A stretch of DNA of 54,513 nt from JBLHGU01 sp047615875 (GCA_047615875.1 JBLHGU010000010.1:1-54513), one strand, 5' to 3'; positions 9,304 through 18,665 are shown, counted from the stretch's first letter. The notes: generated by a model from the sequence alone, not told the origin. Translations and numbers: made by a program.

Positions 9304-9900
9304 TCAATCTGCACTGGCCTCCGAAACGACATTCTCCGCTGCTCGCAATTCATCCAGTGCCTTATTGATGTCATCGGTCGATTGATAAAAATCCAGCTTT
9401 AAGCGATAGATTCCCAGAGCACCTGGGCCTGATGCAATACTAGCGCCCACAGTTTGCAAAAGTGATCTGATCTGCACTTCAGTTGCCGTCTCCTGAAAAA
9501 TTACCTGTACTAGCGGAATATCAGCGCTAACGCTTAACGGCGTGTATTGATCCGGCTGTTGATAATTCTCAAACAGTATCGAACCCTGAATCATCACCAC
9601 CAGACCCGCTACTGCAGCAGCCATTTTCCAACCTTTCTGGGAAGTAGGAACTTTGGTAACTGTTTGCTTCTGGGCTTTAATCTGGCGTTGCAAACTACGC
9701 AGTCCAAACTCGCCCGGCGAGCCAACATCCTCTTGTTTAACCGATTCGCGTACTTTACGCAAGAAATCAACCTGAGTAACCGCCTCGGGATTGGCCTGCA
9801 AATGATCTTCCACCTGCTGCCGCTCATCATCATTTAGCGTGCCATTTACATACCACGGAAACAGTTTTTCTACTTCGTTTCTATCTAGTGTCTCGTTCAT
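9304..9900 (-). CDS. Membrane anti-sigma factor with prodomain-like periplasmic domain
   Basis: 198 residues. The cytoplasmic N-terminus (FPWYVNGTLNDDERQQVEDH) has the helical pattern of the zinc-finger anti-sigma fold but lacks its His-x3-Cys-x2-Cys metal ligands. One transmembrane helix spans about 92-110. The periplasmic part (about 129-195: LVQVIFQETATEVQIRSLL ... DINKALDELRAAENVV) shows a beta-alpha-beta-beta-alpha pattern like subtilase I9-type propeptides and resembles residues 199-270 of the subtilase two genes upstream. It starts five bases after the sigma gene stop, so the two are co-translated. It probably holds the ECF sigma factor at the membrane; release by the protease is a hypothesis. 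Confidence 0.85.
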   Translation of the reverse strand: MNETLDRNEVEKLFPWYVNGTLNDDERQQVEDHLQANPEAVTQVDFLRKVRESVKQEDVGSPGEFGLRSLQRQIKAQKQTVTKVPTSQKGWKMAAAVAGLVVMIQGSILFENYQQPDQYTPLSVSADIPLVQVIFQETATEVQIRSLLQTVGASIASGPGALGIYRLKLDFYQSTDDINKALDELRAAENVVSEASAD

Positions 9901-9904
9901 CGTT

Positions 9905-10453
9905 TTAACCTCTCATCAGTCGTTCTACGCATTGTTTCAGCTTACTTTTGGCGTGAAAGATCCGGCTCTTAATAGTGCCTTCTGCGCAGTCGGTAATTGC
10001 CGAGATCTCCGGGTAGGATAAATCTTCGAAAAATGCCAAATGCACGATCTCTTGCTGGGCTGCTGGTAGTGCCTTAATACACTGATGTAGTTGTGCACCG
10101 TCCTCTATAGCCTCAAGGGCCAGAGAGAAGTCAGAACTTTCGTCTTCGATATCGAAATCAAGTTCATCCGTTTCCTGTCTGCCTCGCTTGCGCAACACAT
10201 CAATTGATTTGCGATGCGCGATGCCAAACAACCAGGTGCTGACCTTTGCGGTGCCTTTGTACGATCCAGCGCCAGTCCAAACCGCCATCATGGTCTCAAT
10301 TACTATGTCGGCGCTGGCGTGAGGATCGTTCACTTTTTTTAACGCGAATGCGTAGATGCGGGATTCATGGGCCTTATAAAAGCGAGTCATGGCAACTTCG
10401 CTTCCTTCTGAGATCTGGGCGATTAACGCCTGGTCGTCTGATTCCTGTTGCAT
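9905..10453 (-). CDS. ECF-type RNA polymerase sigma factor
   Basis: 182 residues, the usual ECF size. Region 2 spans about 20-90 (RIYAFALKKVNDPHASADIV, then TWLFGIAHRKSIDVLRKRG) and region 4 about 125-175 (LPAAQQEIVHLAFFEDLSYP, then EGTIKSRIFHAKSKLK, the -35-binding helix-turn-helix), with an acidic linker between them. It is followed five bases later by its probable anti-sigma factor. It likely directs transcription of the barrel and Ig-like genes downstream. Upstream (10495-10506) there is a perfect palindrome ATTCTTAAGAAT of unknown role. Confidence 0.92.
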   Translation of the reverse strand: MQQESDDQALIAQISEGSEVAMTRFYKAHESRIYAFALKKVNDPHASADIVIETMMAVWTGAGSYKGTAKVSTWLFGIAHRKSIDVLRKRGRQETDELDFDIEDESSDFSLALEAIEDGAQLHQCIKALPAAQQEIVHLAFFEDLSYPEISAITDCAEGTIKSRIFHAKSKLKQCVERLMRG

Positions 10454-10628
10454 AACTCTGGCTTGGGTACCGCAAAGGCCTAAAAGGTAGATTAATTCTT
10501 AAGAATCTTACAGATTCCTGATGAGGGAAGACAGGAGGTTATTACAGTTTAGACCAAAATTACAATGCCGAACTTATTCTGCTGGTCGAAAGCGCACTGT
10601 TTGCAACAAAACCAATCTTTAAGGGAAT

Positions 10629-12281
10629 TTAATTGCAGAGCTGGTCAAAGTTAATTTTACCCCAGCCGAATATGGAATCTCGACCGTTCACTCCAAGGTC
10701 CACGCTGATTTGTTGCAGCCTGGCATAGCCTTGCATAGATTCCTTATCACGATTGGAGGCCACCCACAGAGCGTATGCCGCACTAACAAACGCGGTGGCA
10801 AAAGAGGTACCACTACGATATCCAGAGCCCCGTTTTCCGGCCGGGATAAATACATCTACGCCAGGAGCAGAGAAATCGATATAACTACCCTGATTTGCCT
10901 TTGAAAACACCTGATCTTTAGCATCAACCGCTGTTACAGCCACGACCGAATCGTAAGCTGCGGGGTACATCGGTGGGCTTTTTGGGCCAGAGTTCCCGGC
11001 TGCGGCTATAACTGGTATGCCTAGTTGCATAACCTTTTTCATGCTGTGCTCCAGGATTTGATTGCCTGGCCCGCCCAGGCTCATATTAATAACATCAACA
11101 TTATGCTTTAGTACGGTATTGATACCCTGCAGTATCCAGGTGACTGTGGTATCAATACGTTTATCGCCAATACCACGAAAAACATTTACTGCAACAAGCT
11201 CGGCTGCCGCCAATAGTCCTGAGTAATCATATTTGGGCGCAGAGCCCACTAGAATCGTAGCAACCCGGCTGCCATGCGTGGTATCGGCAACTTCAATTCC
11301 AGCAGGTAGCACATTATATTGATTGATTGTGGCCTGCTGTAAAACCGAGCTGGACAGATCCAGCCCTGTATCAATCAAGCCAATGCGAACCGGCTTGTCA
11401 CAGACACTATCCGGTTTTATTCCAACTGATTCACGACTATAGTCTCGCGGCGATTTCTGTACCTGGTAGCGATGATTCGCATCAAACAAAATATCGGGAA
11501 AAGCCTGCCGTAAATTGGCAATTGCATCATGAACTTTCATTCCTAGCGGAACTCGGAGCGTAGATAGGATAGTGTCGATACTCCCAAGTCTAATTCTGGA
11601 TTTCAGCCGAAAGCCTAATGGCGCGGCAGCTCTGATGACACGTTTAGCCTGGTCAATATCTACGGATGCAAACACGACTTGCCTGGGCTCATGCTCCGCA
11701 CGCTCATCAACCGCGGCTTCGGTGCTGGTCGAATTTGTCGCACTTTGAGCACTAAAAGTGGGTAATGCAATCGATATCAAAGAACCTGTGGATACGGGTC
11801 TGGCAGGTTTTCTATTTTCCACCGACGCACCAGTGCTTTGGGCTCTCTGGTCTTGTTTGTCAGGAGCTTTAGGCTGAGTTTTTGGTCTGTCGGATGTTAC
11901 ATCCGTGGAATCTGTCGAATCAGAACCTGGAGTTTGCGGATTCGGCTCTGTATTAGTCGGCTCTCGATCTTTTGGGTCCGTAGGACGAGGCTTTGGTGGG
12001 CGGCTGGAATCGGGAGTACTCCCATCTGGGTTTCGACTATCAGGTTTATCTTTGGGTGGGGGTGGCGGTTTTTTTGCAACCAGCTTCAAATCTGATTGTG
12101 TGAGATTCATTCTCGGTGTTGCCACCCTTTTAGGGGCTACTATAGCGACATTGGGGGTTTTTATCTGCAAAGAAGTATCCGCTGCCTGGACATCTGTCGT
12201 TACAACAAAATACAGCGCTATGAGTAAACCGCTGCGTAGAATAGCCAGTAGTATTTTAAAATTCGGGAATCTGTGAGACAT
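10629..12281 (-). CDS. Secreted subtilisin-like serine peptidase (S8)
   Basis: 550 residues. Signal or anchor helix at about 11-33 (VQA-AD). A long Pro/Asp/Ser/Thr-rich linker (about 70-165, including PPPPP) suggests a spacer across periplasm or surface. A prodomain-like segment is at about 199-272. The catalytic domain has Asp304 (IGLIDTG), His336 (DTTHGSRV), oxyanion Asn430 (VIAAAGNSGP) and Ser493 (RSGTSFATAF), all intact. It is the first gene of the minus-strand cluster with the sigma and anti-sigma genes, 175 bases upstream of sigma, which hints at a role in cleaving the anti-sigma factor or maturing the barrel and Ig proteins. No lesion was found, unlike its downstream neighbours. Confidence 0.93.
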   Translation of the reverse strand: MSHRFPNFKILLAILRSGLLIALYFVVTTDVQAADTSLQIKTPNVAIVAPKRVATPRMNLTQSDLKLVAKKPPPPPKDKPDSRNPDGSTPDSSRPPKPRPTDPKDREPTNTEPNPQTPGSDSTDSTDVTSDRPKTQPKAPDKQDQRAQSTGASVENRKPARPVSTGSLISIALPTFSAQSATNSTSTEAAVDERAEHEPRQVVFASVDIDQAKRVIRAAAPLGFRLKSRIRLGSIDTILSTLRVPLGMKVHDAIANLRQAFPDILFDANHRYQVQKSPRDYSRESVGIKPDSVCDKPVRIGLIDTGLDLSSSVLQQATINQYNVLPAGIEVADTTHGSRVATILVGSAPKYDYSGLLAAAELVAVNVFRGIGDKRIDTTVTWILQGINTVLKHNVDVINMSLGGPGNQILEHSMKKVMQLGIPVIAAAGNSGPKSPPMYPAAYDSVVAVTAVDAKDQVFSKANQGSYIDFSAPGVDVFIPAGKRGSGYRSGTSFATAFVSAAYALWVASNRDKESMQGYARLQQISVDLGVNGRDSIFGWGKINFDQLCN

Positions 12282-12553
12282 CAGTTAATTCACTATCAGG
12301 TGTTTCTTGCCATATTTAAATATTGAAGATTAGTGCTCATGCAAATTAGTGCGCGCAATTGTATAGTCGTAATGAAATTGGATTCGGTTTAAAGTAATTT
12401 CCCTGCACAGCAGGTATTCCTCCAGGTTAATGGCCAGACAGGGCAGCATGACGCTGAAATAGCATTTCCTATTAAATAGTCAGCATTATTCGTTTGTCAA
12501 TTTATCCGGCATCCCGCAAACTTCGGCCAGTTTAAGCATTCAGAGATTAGTTT

Positions 12554-13588
12554 GTGGACTTCAGCGTACAACTTTCCAATTATTATCCCGACAAAAGTTA
12601 TGGTGCCGATCGGCTTTATGCCGATATGCTGGAACAAGCGGTGCTAGCGGACAAGCTGGGCTACGCATCGGTATCGATAACCGAACACCATCTGATTAAT
12701 ATTCTGATGATGCCAGCGCCCCTACAGTTTGCGGTGAAAATCGCCAGCATGACCAAACATGTAGACATCATGACCTGTGTGGTTGTGTTACCCATACACG
12801 ATATGCGCGTCTATGCGGGTGAATTGGTATGTGCAGATATCTTTACTGACGGTCGTCTGTTGCTCGGCGTCGGTCGTGGCGCATTTCCATTCGAAACCGC
12901 CCGATTGGGTGTTCCTTTGGAAGAAAGCCGGGGAAAGTTTGACGAATCCCTCGACCTGCTGCAGCGTTTATTGACTGAGGAAGGAGTATCCGCGAGCGGC
13001 AAATATTACAATTTTGATCCCATTACCATTATGCCGCGACCGGTTCGGCCGATTAATCTGATGATGGCAGTGTTAGTTCCTGAGGCGATTTATCACTGCA
13101 CCAAACGGGGCTTCCACATACAGACTACGCCGTTGGCTGGTACGCATCAACATATGTTAGATCAGGTTGACGCGTTTAATCGTGGCAAAGATGAACTGGG
13201 CGATGCAGGCAAACATTTGACCCTTTCCCTCTCTCGAGTTTGCTTTGCCGCACAAAACGAAACCCATCGCAAACAGTTGGTGCAGAAGGCCCACGACTAT
13301 TATGGTCGTTTTGACAATGTGCATTTTAGCGGCCCTGGCCTGGTAGATAATGGCATGATCCGACCGCTGCCGAGGAACTGCTCGGTTGAAGAAACCGATG
13401 CTAACCTGACTATTTGCACACCGTCGCAGATGATCGATAAGCTGGGTTTATATGCGGACGTCGGCATTGATCGATTTATTATGAATATTAACTTCGGTGC
13501 CTGTCAAAGTGAGACACTGGAAAATATTCAATGTTTTGCCGAGGAGGTCATGCCGCATTTTACCCAGACCAAGGTACAGGTGGCTTAA
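12554..13588 (+). CDS. LLM-class flavin-dependent oxidoreductase (luciferase-like)
   Basis: 344 residues. A bacterial-luciferase-like TIM barrel that would use reduced flavin supplied by a partner. The N-terminal strand DFSVQLSNYYPD, the ITEHHLINILMMPAP segment, the DGRLLLGVGRGAFPFE motif and YYNFDPITIMPRPV are characteristic. The start is GTG at 12554: an in-frame TAG lies just upstream and there is no earlier ATG. Substrate unknown; such enzymes oxygenate or oxidise small organic molecules. The gene is convergent with the EamA permease, with about 30 bases between them. Confidence 0.88.
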   Translation: MDFSVQLSNYYPDKSYGADRLYADMLEQAVLADKLGYASVSITEHHLINILMMPAPLQFAVKIASMTKHVDIMTCVVVLPIHDMRVYAGELVCADIFTDGRLLLGVGRGAFPFETARLGVPLEESRGKFDESLDLLQRLLTEEGVSASGKYYNFDPITIMPRPVRPINLMMAVLVPEAIYHCTKRGFHIQTTPLAGTHQHMLDQVDAFNRGKDELGDAGKHLTLSLSRVCFAAQNETHRKQLVQKAHDYYGRFDNVHFSGPGLVDNGMIRPLPRNCSVEETDANLTICTPSQMIDKLGLYADVGIDRFIMNINFGACQSETLENIQCFAEEVMPHFTQTKVQVA

Positions 13589-13618
13589 GCACCTTTAATT
13601 GCTCAATTTCTGAGAGAG

Positions 13619-14553
13619 TTATGCGGAAACCTGTTGTTGTTTCAATCTATTATCCCGGTGCAATACATACATGCCACTGGTAATAATTAGGGCGATTCCT
13701 AGATAAGTCGTCACTGGTGGCATCTCACTCCAGATCAAATAACCCCAGAGCACTGACAGGGGCATCATAAGATACTCAAACGGCGCGATAAAACTGACCT
13801 CGGCATATTGGTAAGCCATGGTTATGCCATAGAATCCCACTGACGCCAATGTGCTGCAGATCAATAACAATAATAAATCCGCGGATGACGGCATAACCCA
13901 GCCGCGCAGTAAAAACTCCAGATTCGGGTTACCTGTATAAGCCAGTTCGCCGCCGCCGAATAACAGGCCACAGGCACCGGCCACCACAAAGTAAACCAGC
14001 ATACTGTTAATCGCCATGCTAATGGCACTTTGAGCCCGACCGATATGGCGTGTAATCATCACTACCACCGCATAGGCAACAGCTGCATAGAGTGCCAGAA
14101 ACACCGCAGGGTCACTGATACCTTTCGCCGGATTGATGATAACAATCACCCCAGCGAAACCCACCAGCACCGCCATCCAGCGGCGTGGCCCAACCTGCTC
14201 TTTAAATACAAAAATCGACAGTACGGTAACCAGAATTGGCGCGATAAAGAATACCGTAGTGGCGGTGGCCAATGGCAGTGAGACAATGCTCATGTAAAAA
14301 GCGATGTAGCTACTGCCGCCAACGACACTTCGAAATAGCGTAAGCCAGGGGTACTCCAGCCGCCACGACCAGATTCCCACTTCGAGTTTTAAGATCAGAG
14401 CCATTGCGGGGATGGCAAATATCGCTCTGAAAAAAAAATCTCCATAACGGAGAATTCACCACTTAAGAATCGAATCACATTATCATGGACAGAGAAAAAC
14501 AGCACGCCCAAAAGCACACCGAGCATGCCGCGGGCATTTGAGTCTGTAGTCAT
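13619..14553 (-). pseudogene. EamA/DMT-family permease with poly-T frameshift
   Basis: The intact product would be a ten-helix drug/metabolite transporter of about 311 residues. ATG at 14553 gives MTTDSNARGMLGVLLGVLFF, then NVIRFLSGEFSVMEIFF. At a run of nine T (14430-14438, plus-strand A) the frame is lost. Ten T would give IFFFRAIFAIPAMALILKLE and join the remaining nine helices (ALYAAVAYAVVVMITRHIG, YAEVSFIAPFEYLMMPLSVLWG). EamA proteins export amino acids or other metabolites; the substrate is unknown. The lesion could be a homopolymer sequencing error, a true null, or a slippery phase-variable tract. It is divergent from the creatinase-like gene. Confidence 0.85.
14430..14438. repeat. 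A9/T9 homopolymer within EamA gene
   Basis: Nine consecutive A on the plus strand (T on the coding strand). A one-base change to ten restores the EamA reading frame, so the tract decides whether the full transporter is made. Confidence 0.9.
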
Positions 14554-14693
14554 TTGATGGGACGCTGCAAGACTGGCTTGTTGCTATTATCGATGTCGTT
14601 AAAATTGCTTTGTATTATGCAGTATTCATATATGATTCCAGCAGTTGCCCTGTACAGCAGCGCACTAATTAAAGTAGCCACAATTTACACGAC

Positions 14694-15881
14694 ATGAGAA
14701 AAATTATGGGTTTATTTTCAGATGCAGAAATGGCCAGAAGACTGGCCAATGCCCAGGCCGTTATGGCCGAAAGTAACATCGATGCCATTGTGATTAACTC
14801 GGTTCACAATACACTTTATTACAGTGGTTTCTGGATGGTTCCCTGGGGTCGCTATCAGGGCATGGTAATACCTCGAGAAGGAGAGCCTGCGGTTATTGCC
14901 CCACGAATCGAATTCGACCGTCCGCATCGAATGTCTGTCTACGATGACGTACGCATTTATTGGGATACGAAGTCGTCTGTGGATGGCATCGTGAAAATTA
15001 TTGGTGACGTCCTGGCGGAGCGCGGTATTCACGGTGGGGTTATTGGTTTCGAAGAAACCTTTGCTTCTTTCGAATTTCATAGCAAACTCCTATCCGGTTT
15101 GCCGACATTCAACTTGCGACCAGTAGCCTATGATCTGATGTATTCGCAGAAAATCAAGTCCACAGAAGAACTCGACATCATGCGCCATGGTGGGCAGATT
15201 TGTGATATCGGCGCTGAAGCCTGTGTTGATGCCCTGGCTGTTGGTGTTACGGAGGTCGAGTTACAGCGTGTAATGATTAATGCCATGGAAAAGGAAATCT
15301 GCAATCGTTTTCCTAATGAGGAGTGTGACGGGACATTCGCCTGGTTTCAGTCGGGCCCGGTTAATACGACTGTCGCCCACGCATTGAATACTAACCGCAA
15401 GGTGCAAAAAGGCGACATTCTTAGCCTTAATTGCTTTCCTATGATCGTTGGTTACTATCATCTTCTGGAACGCTCATTAGTAATGGGGCCGATATCTGAT
15501 GAAGTTAAAAAGTATTTTGAGATTGAAGTAGAAGTTCATCACTCCGGCATATCCGCTTTGAAACCCGGCATTCGACTGGGTGATATAGACGATGAATACA
15601 TCACACCTATTTATCGTCGGCACGGCCTGGAACAGGCTAGAACATTTGGCACCGGTCACTCCTTCGGTATCATGCACTACTGGTTTGGTCGTGACGAAAT
15701 TGGCGAGATACGACCTTACAATGACACTATATTAGAGCCGGGCATGGTGCTATCCATTGAACCAATGATATCGATTCAGGGTGTCGGTGGTTTTAAACAC
15801 GCTGATATGTTTATCGTGCATGAGGATAGTATTGAACAATTAACCAACTTCGATAACGGCGTAATTGTCATAGATTCATAG
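14694..15881 (+). CDS. Creatinase-like M24 (pita-bread) hydrolase
   Basis: 395 residues. An N-terminal creatinase domain (FSDAEMARRLANAQAVMAES, HNTLYYSGFWMVPWGRYQGM) is followed by the M24 pita-bread domain. Where metallo-aminopeptidases carry Asp ligands, this protein has KGDILSLNCFPMIVGYYH, as in creatine amidinohydrolase, which works without metal. VNTTVAHALNTNR, FGTGHSFGIMHYWFGR and EPGMVLSIEPMISI complete the site. Substrate: creatine or another amidino/N-methyl amino acid. The start at 14694 is not backed by a clear ribosome-binding site; Met at 14706 (MGLFSDAEM) is an alternative. The RppH gene starts seven bases after the stop. Confidence 0.87.
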   Translation: MRKIMGLFSDAEMARRLANAQAVMAESNIDAIVINSVHNTLYYSGFWMVPWGRYQGMVIPREGEPAVIAPRIEFDRPHRMSVYDDVRIYWDTKSSVDGIVKIIGDVLAERGIHGGVIGFEETFASFEFHSKLLSGLPTFNLRPVAYDLMYSQKIKSTEELDIMRHGGQICDIGAEACVDALAVGVTEVELQRVMINAMEKEICNRFPNEECDGTFAWFQSGPVNTTVAHALNTNRKVQKGDILSLNCFPMIVGYYHLLERSLVMGPISDEVKKYFEIEVEVHHSGISALKPGIRLGDIDDEYITPIYRRHGLEQARTFGTGHSFGIMHYWFGRDEIGEIRPYNDTILEPGMVLSIEPMISIQGVGGFKHADMFIVHEDSIEQLTNFDNGVIVIDS

Positions 15882-15888
15882 TTAGTTT

Positions 15889-16368
15889 ATGCAAAGTCAG
15901 AACAATCCCGAAGCGGGCCCTGGATTTCGTGCCAACGTTGGCATCATGGTTGTTAATCAAAAGCACCTGATATTGGCCGGTCAAGCTTTTTACTATCCCG
16001 GTGAATGGTTGATGCCTCAAGGAGGCATTGATCCCAGCGAAAGGCCCACGAGCGCAATGCAGCGCGAGCTTGAGGAAGAAACTGGCCTTAGCCTCGACCA
16101 GATGCGCTTGATCCATGAGCTCGAAGACTGGCAATACTATTTGTTTAAAAAACCGCAGTATAAAGACGATATTTTCTACAAAGGTCAACGTCAAAAATGG
16201 TTTTTGCTGGAATACAACGGCCCGCTCCCAGATACCGCACCAAAACACTTACAAGAATTCACTCACTTTGACTGGGTTGAACCTGACTGGTTGATACAGA
16301 ACACAGCGACGTTTTTAGCCGATGTCTATAGAAAGGTTATAGAAGGATTTAAACTCCATTTGCCTTAG
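15889..16368 (+). CDS. rppH: RNA pyrophosphohydrolase (RppH-type Nudix)
   Basis: 159 residues with the Nudix box GGIDPSERPTSAMQRELEEE-TGL (Gx5Ex7REUxEExGU) and the RppH-specific N-terminus FRANVGIMVVNQ and GEWLMPQGGID. The later WQYYLFKKPQYKDDIFYKGQ and QRQKWFLLEY are also RppH features. RppH removes pyrophosphate from the 5-prime end of triphosphorylated RNA and so starts RNase E decay. The length is close to other RppH proteins. It sits seven bases after the creatinase-like gene, probably in one transcript, although the functions are unrelated. The stop codon is TAG. Confidence 0.9.
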   Translation: MQSQNNPEAGPGFRANVGIMVVNQKHLILAGQAFYYPGEWLMPQGGIDPSERPTSAMQRELEEETGLSLDQMRLIHELEDWQYYLFKKPQYKDDIFYKGQRQKWFLLEYNGPLPDTAPKHLQEFTHFDWVEPDWLIQNTATFLADVYRKVIEGFKLHLP

Positions 16369-16990
16369 CCAGAAATAGAATCTGAGCTCCCATTTTGCGA
16401 ATTTTATAAGGAACTAATATTCTGATGACATACGGAAGACAATATCCTGCGCTGACAAAATACCTGGCTGGGATTAGATCATTTGAAGGTCGTGTAGCTT
16501 TCCAATAATCAATAATCTACATGTAGACTTTGGGGAAACAGGAAGTTTATACTTATAATCAGCGTTACAATTACTTGCGGGTATTCAGCTTTCTTATTTG
16601 CTTCCAGGTAAATGAAAGAGAATCCAGATTATCACCTAGTTTCTTTTGAGTTTGCTCTGGAAATTAATTGGACAATATCTCGAGATGGAAGGATTAACTT
16701 TGTTCTACAAAAGTTGCTAGTGTTTCGCTATTCGCCAAATAATTTACTGTTTTTGACCACGGGTATCAATCTGTTTCGTTTAATAACACCTTGACCGCCC
16801 TCGCTCCGTTTTATTCAATTTAGATTAATCGGGCATTGTTCTCATAGTCATGCTCAGAGAAAGTGCGCCCCACAACTTGAGATTTGAAATTGTTTAAGGT
16901 GAGTTTTAGGGTAATTACTAATTGTGTCAGATCGGCCATGTGTTAATTGATGTTAGTGCCAAAGATTTTCTTTAATGTTTAAAGCTCACC
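16369..16990. other. AT-rich gene-free region before glycan cluster
   Basis: About 620 bases with no credible gene on either strand. A 60-codon open frame at 16612-16794 has no ribosome-binding site and a composition that does not look like protein. There is a short palindrome CTACATGTAG near 16517. The region probably carries the promoter and leader of the glycan genes that begin at 16991. Confidence 0.5.
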
Positions 16991-18070
16991 ATGAAATGTA
17001 AAGTATATCTTTCAGATATGGGTTTCGGTCATCTGGTTCGGCAGCGAGCGATTTACGAACAGCTTACAGAGCTATGCCCTGCGTTGAACGCAACGGTACA
17101 AACCGGTTCTCACGCTGCGGTTGCTCGAAAGATGTTTGGAAGTGCGGCAATTATTGAGAAATTTAATAATATTCAGTGGGCAAGACAGGAAAATGGATCG
17201 CCAGATCTGAAGGTTATCAGCGAGTTTTTTGATGATTTCGAAAGTCGATCGAAGGCATTTTTAGATGGTGAAAAGCTCGATGGCTTTGACTTTGTCATCT
17301 CCGATTTTGTCTACGAGGCCTTTCCTGCGGCGAAATCGAGTTCAGTACCTTGTTTTGGCGTTGCACATTTCACCTGGGATTGGTTTTTCTCTAAAATGTA
17401 CCCACCACCTGTGTCTTACCAGGTACTTCAACAAATGCAGAATCACGCTCATTTGGCAGACGTTGTATTTTTCCCTCCTTTTACCCCTGTGGAGATTCTG
17501 CGATTTTACGGACAGAAAGCGATCCAGGTCCCCCTAATTGTTCGCAACCCGAATAGGGCAAGCATCACCGTCCCGAAAGATAAATTTACGGTACTAATAA
17601 TGGACAGTGGTGCCAGCATTCTAAGCCAACATATTAACAAAGCGGTAGATCAGATAGCTGACATAGACTCTATGCACTTCCTAGTTGCTGAGAAATACGG
17701 TATAAATTCGAGTAACGTAACAACCATACCCAAAGCGGACTTTTTTTCCGACTATATTCCACAAGTTGACCTGGTTGTAACTCGAGGTGGCTTTAACACA
17801 ATCTCCGAATGTATTGCATATAGAACTCCCCTGTTGTTGCTTGGAGAAGCATCCAATCCTGAAATAGAGCAAAATTTGCTGTCTATCAAGAGCGAGCAGC
17901 TAGGATCTTTCACTTCTTTAGACAGGTTCTCTAATCACTTAAAAGATACGTTGGAATCGTTCGTTGCCCATGAATACACTCAGATAAAGCGGCGAATGAA
18001 TGAGCATGACTACGCTACCAACGGAGCTCAAGTCATCGCTGAACATATTTTAAATAAGGTATCAACCTGA
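16991..18070 (+). CDS. Glycosyltransferase, MurG/GT28-like
   Basis: 359 residues with a two-domain GT-B pattern. The N-terminal VYLSDMGFGHLVRQRAIYEQ holds the glycine-rich acceptor loop (G-F-G-H). The C-terminal DLVVTRGGFNTISECIAYRT followed by PLLLLGE is the nucleotide-sugar site of the MurG/UGT type. The FDFVISDFVYEAFPAAKSS segment is the usual central strand. It is not a clear PseG or NeuC. It is the first gene of a tight four-gene set with a cytidylyltransferase and a NeuB-like synthase, so it may build or transfer a sugar of an acidic surface glycan. The donor is unknown. The stop is one base before the next start. Confidence 0.75.
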   Translation: MKCKVYLSDMGFGHLVRQRAIYEQLTELCPALNATVQTGSHAAVARKMFGSAAIIEKFNNIQWARQENGSPDLKVISEFFDDFESRSKAFLDGEKLDGFDFVISDFVYEAFPAAKSSSVPCFGVAHFTWDWFFSKMYPPPVSYQVLQQMQNHAHLADVVFFPPFTPVEILRFYGQKAIQVPLIVRNPNRASITVPKDKFTVLIMDSGASILSQHINKAVDQIADIDSMHFLVAEKYGINSSNVTTIPKADFFSDYIPQVDLVVTRGGFNTISECIAYRTPLLLLGEASNPEIEQNLLSIKSEQLGSFTSLDRFSNHLKDTLESFVAHEYTQIKRRMNEHDYATNGAQVIAEHILNKVST

Positions 18071-18071
18071 A

Positions 18072-18665
18072 GTGACAATTATTGCTGTTATACCTGCAAG
18101 AGGCGGGTCCAAACGTTTACATCGTAAAAATATTTACCCCGTGTTTGGTAAACCGATGCTCGCCTGGTCGATTGAAGCCTGTAAGCGCTCGAAATATCTA
18201 GAGGATGTCTATGTATCAACCGAAGATGACGAAATTGCAAATGTTGCCTTGATGCACAATGCAAAGGTCATCAGTCGTCCAAATGAGCTTTCTGACGACA
18301 ACACACCGAAAATGGAGGCAATTCGTCATGCCGATGAATGGTATCAGCAGGCGTACGGCAACTCGCCTGATATCCTGGTGTCTGTGCAAGCGAATTCACC
18401 AGAACTGAACGCTTATGACATTGATAGAGGGATTACTATGCTTTTGGAACATAATCTCTTTGAAGTCATATCAGTCGGCGAAAATCTGATTCAAAACGCG
18501 TCATTTAGAGTTATTCGACAAACATGTCTTCATAACACCTATTTGAGTGCGCATTTAGGTGTCGTTATAAATGATTGTAAAGACGTACACACCTTGGAAG
18601 ATGTAAAGGCTATTGAGGCCAGCTATAAAAGCGCCTCCCATTTTGTCCAACGGATTAACAACTAA
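18072..18665 (+). CDS. CMP-nonulosonate (sialic-acid-like) cytidylyltransferase
   Basis: 197 residues starting with GTG at 18072. The nucleotide-binding signature IPARGGSKRLHRKN and the LAWSIEACKRSKYLEDVYVS and ILVSVQANSPELNAYDID segments are those of NeuA-type CMP-sugar synthetases. The tail VHTLEDVKAIE corresponds to the DIDTxED-type C-terminus of the family. It is somewhat shorter than typical NeuA (about 225). It would activate a nonulosonic acid with CTP. It overlaps the NeuB-like gene by one base (TAATG), which implies coupled translation with the enzyme that makes its substrate. Confidence 0.85.
   Translation: MTIIAVIPARGGSKRLHRKNIYPVFGKPMLAWSIEACKRSKYLEDVYVSTEDDEIANVALMHNAKVISRPNELSDDNTPKMEAIRHADEWYQQAYGNSPDILVSVQANSPELNAYDIDRGITMLLEHNLFEVISVGENLIQNASFRVIRQTCLHNTYLSAHLGVVINDCKDVHTLEDVKAIEASYKSASHFVQRINN

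Noticed and set aside
11838..12276. Plus-strand open frames of 85-123 codons opposite the subtilase N-terminus
   Set aside because: They are antisense to the Pro/Asp/Ser-rich linker; the codon bias there keeps the complementary strand open. The minus-strand protease is certain.
16612..16794. 60-codon open frame between RppH and the glycan genes
   Set aside because: No ribosome-binding site, no domain, composition not protein-like; treated as noise.
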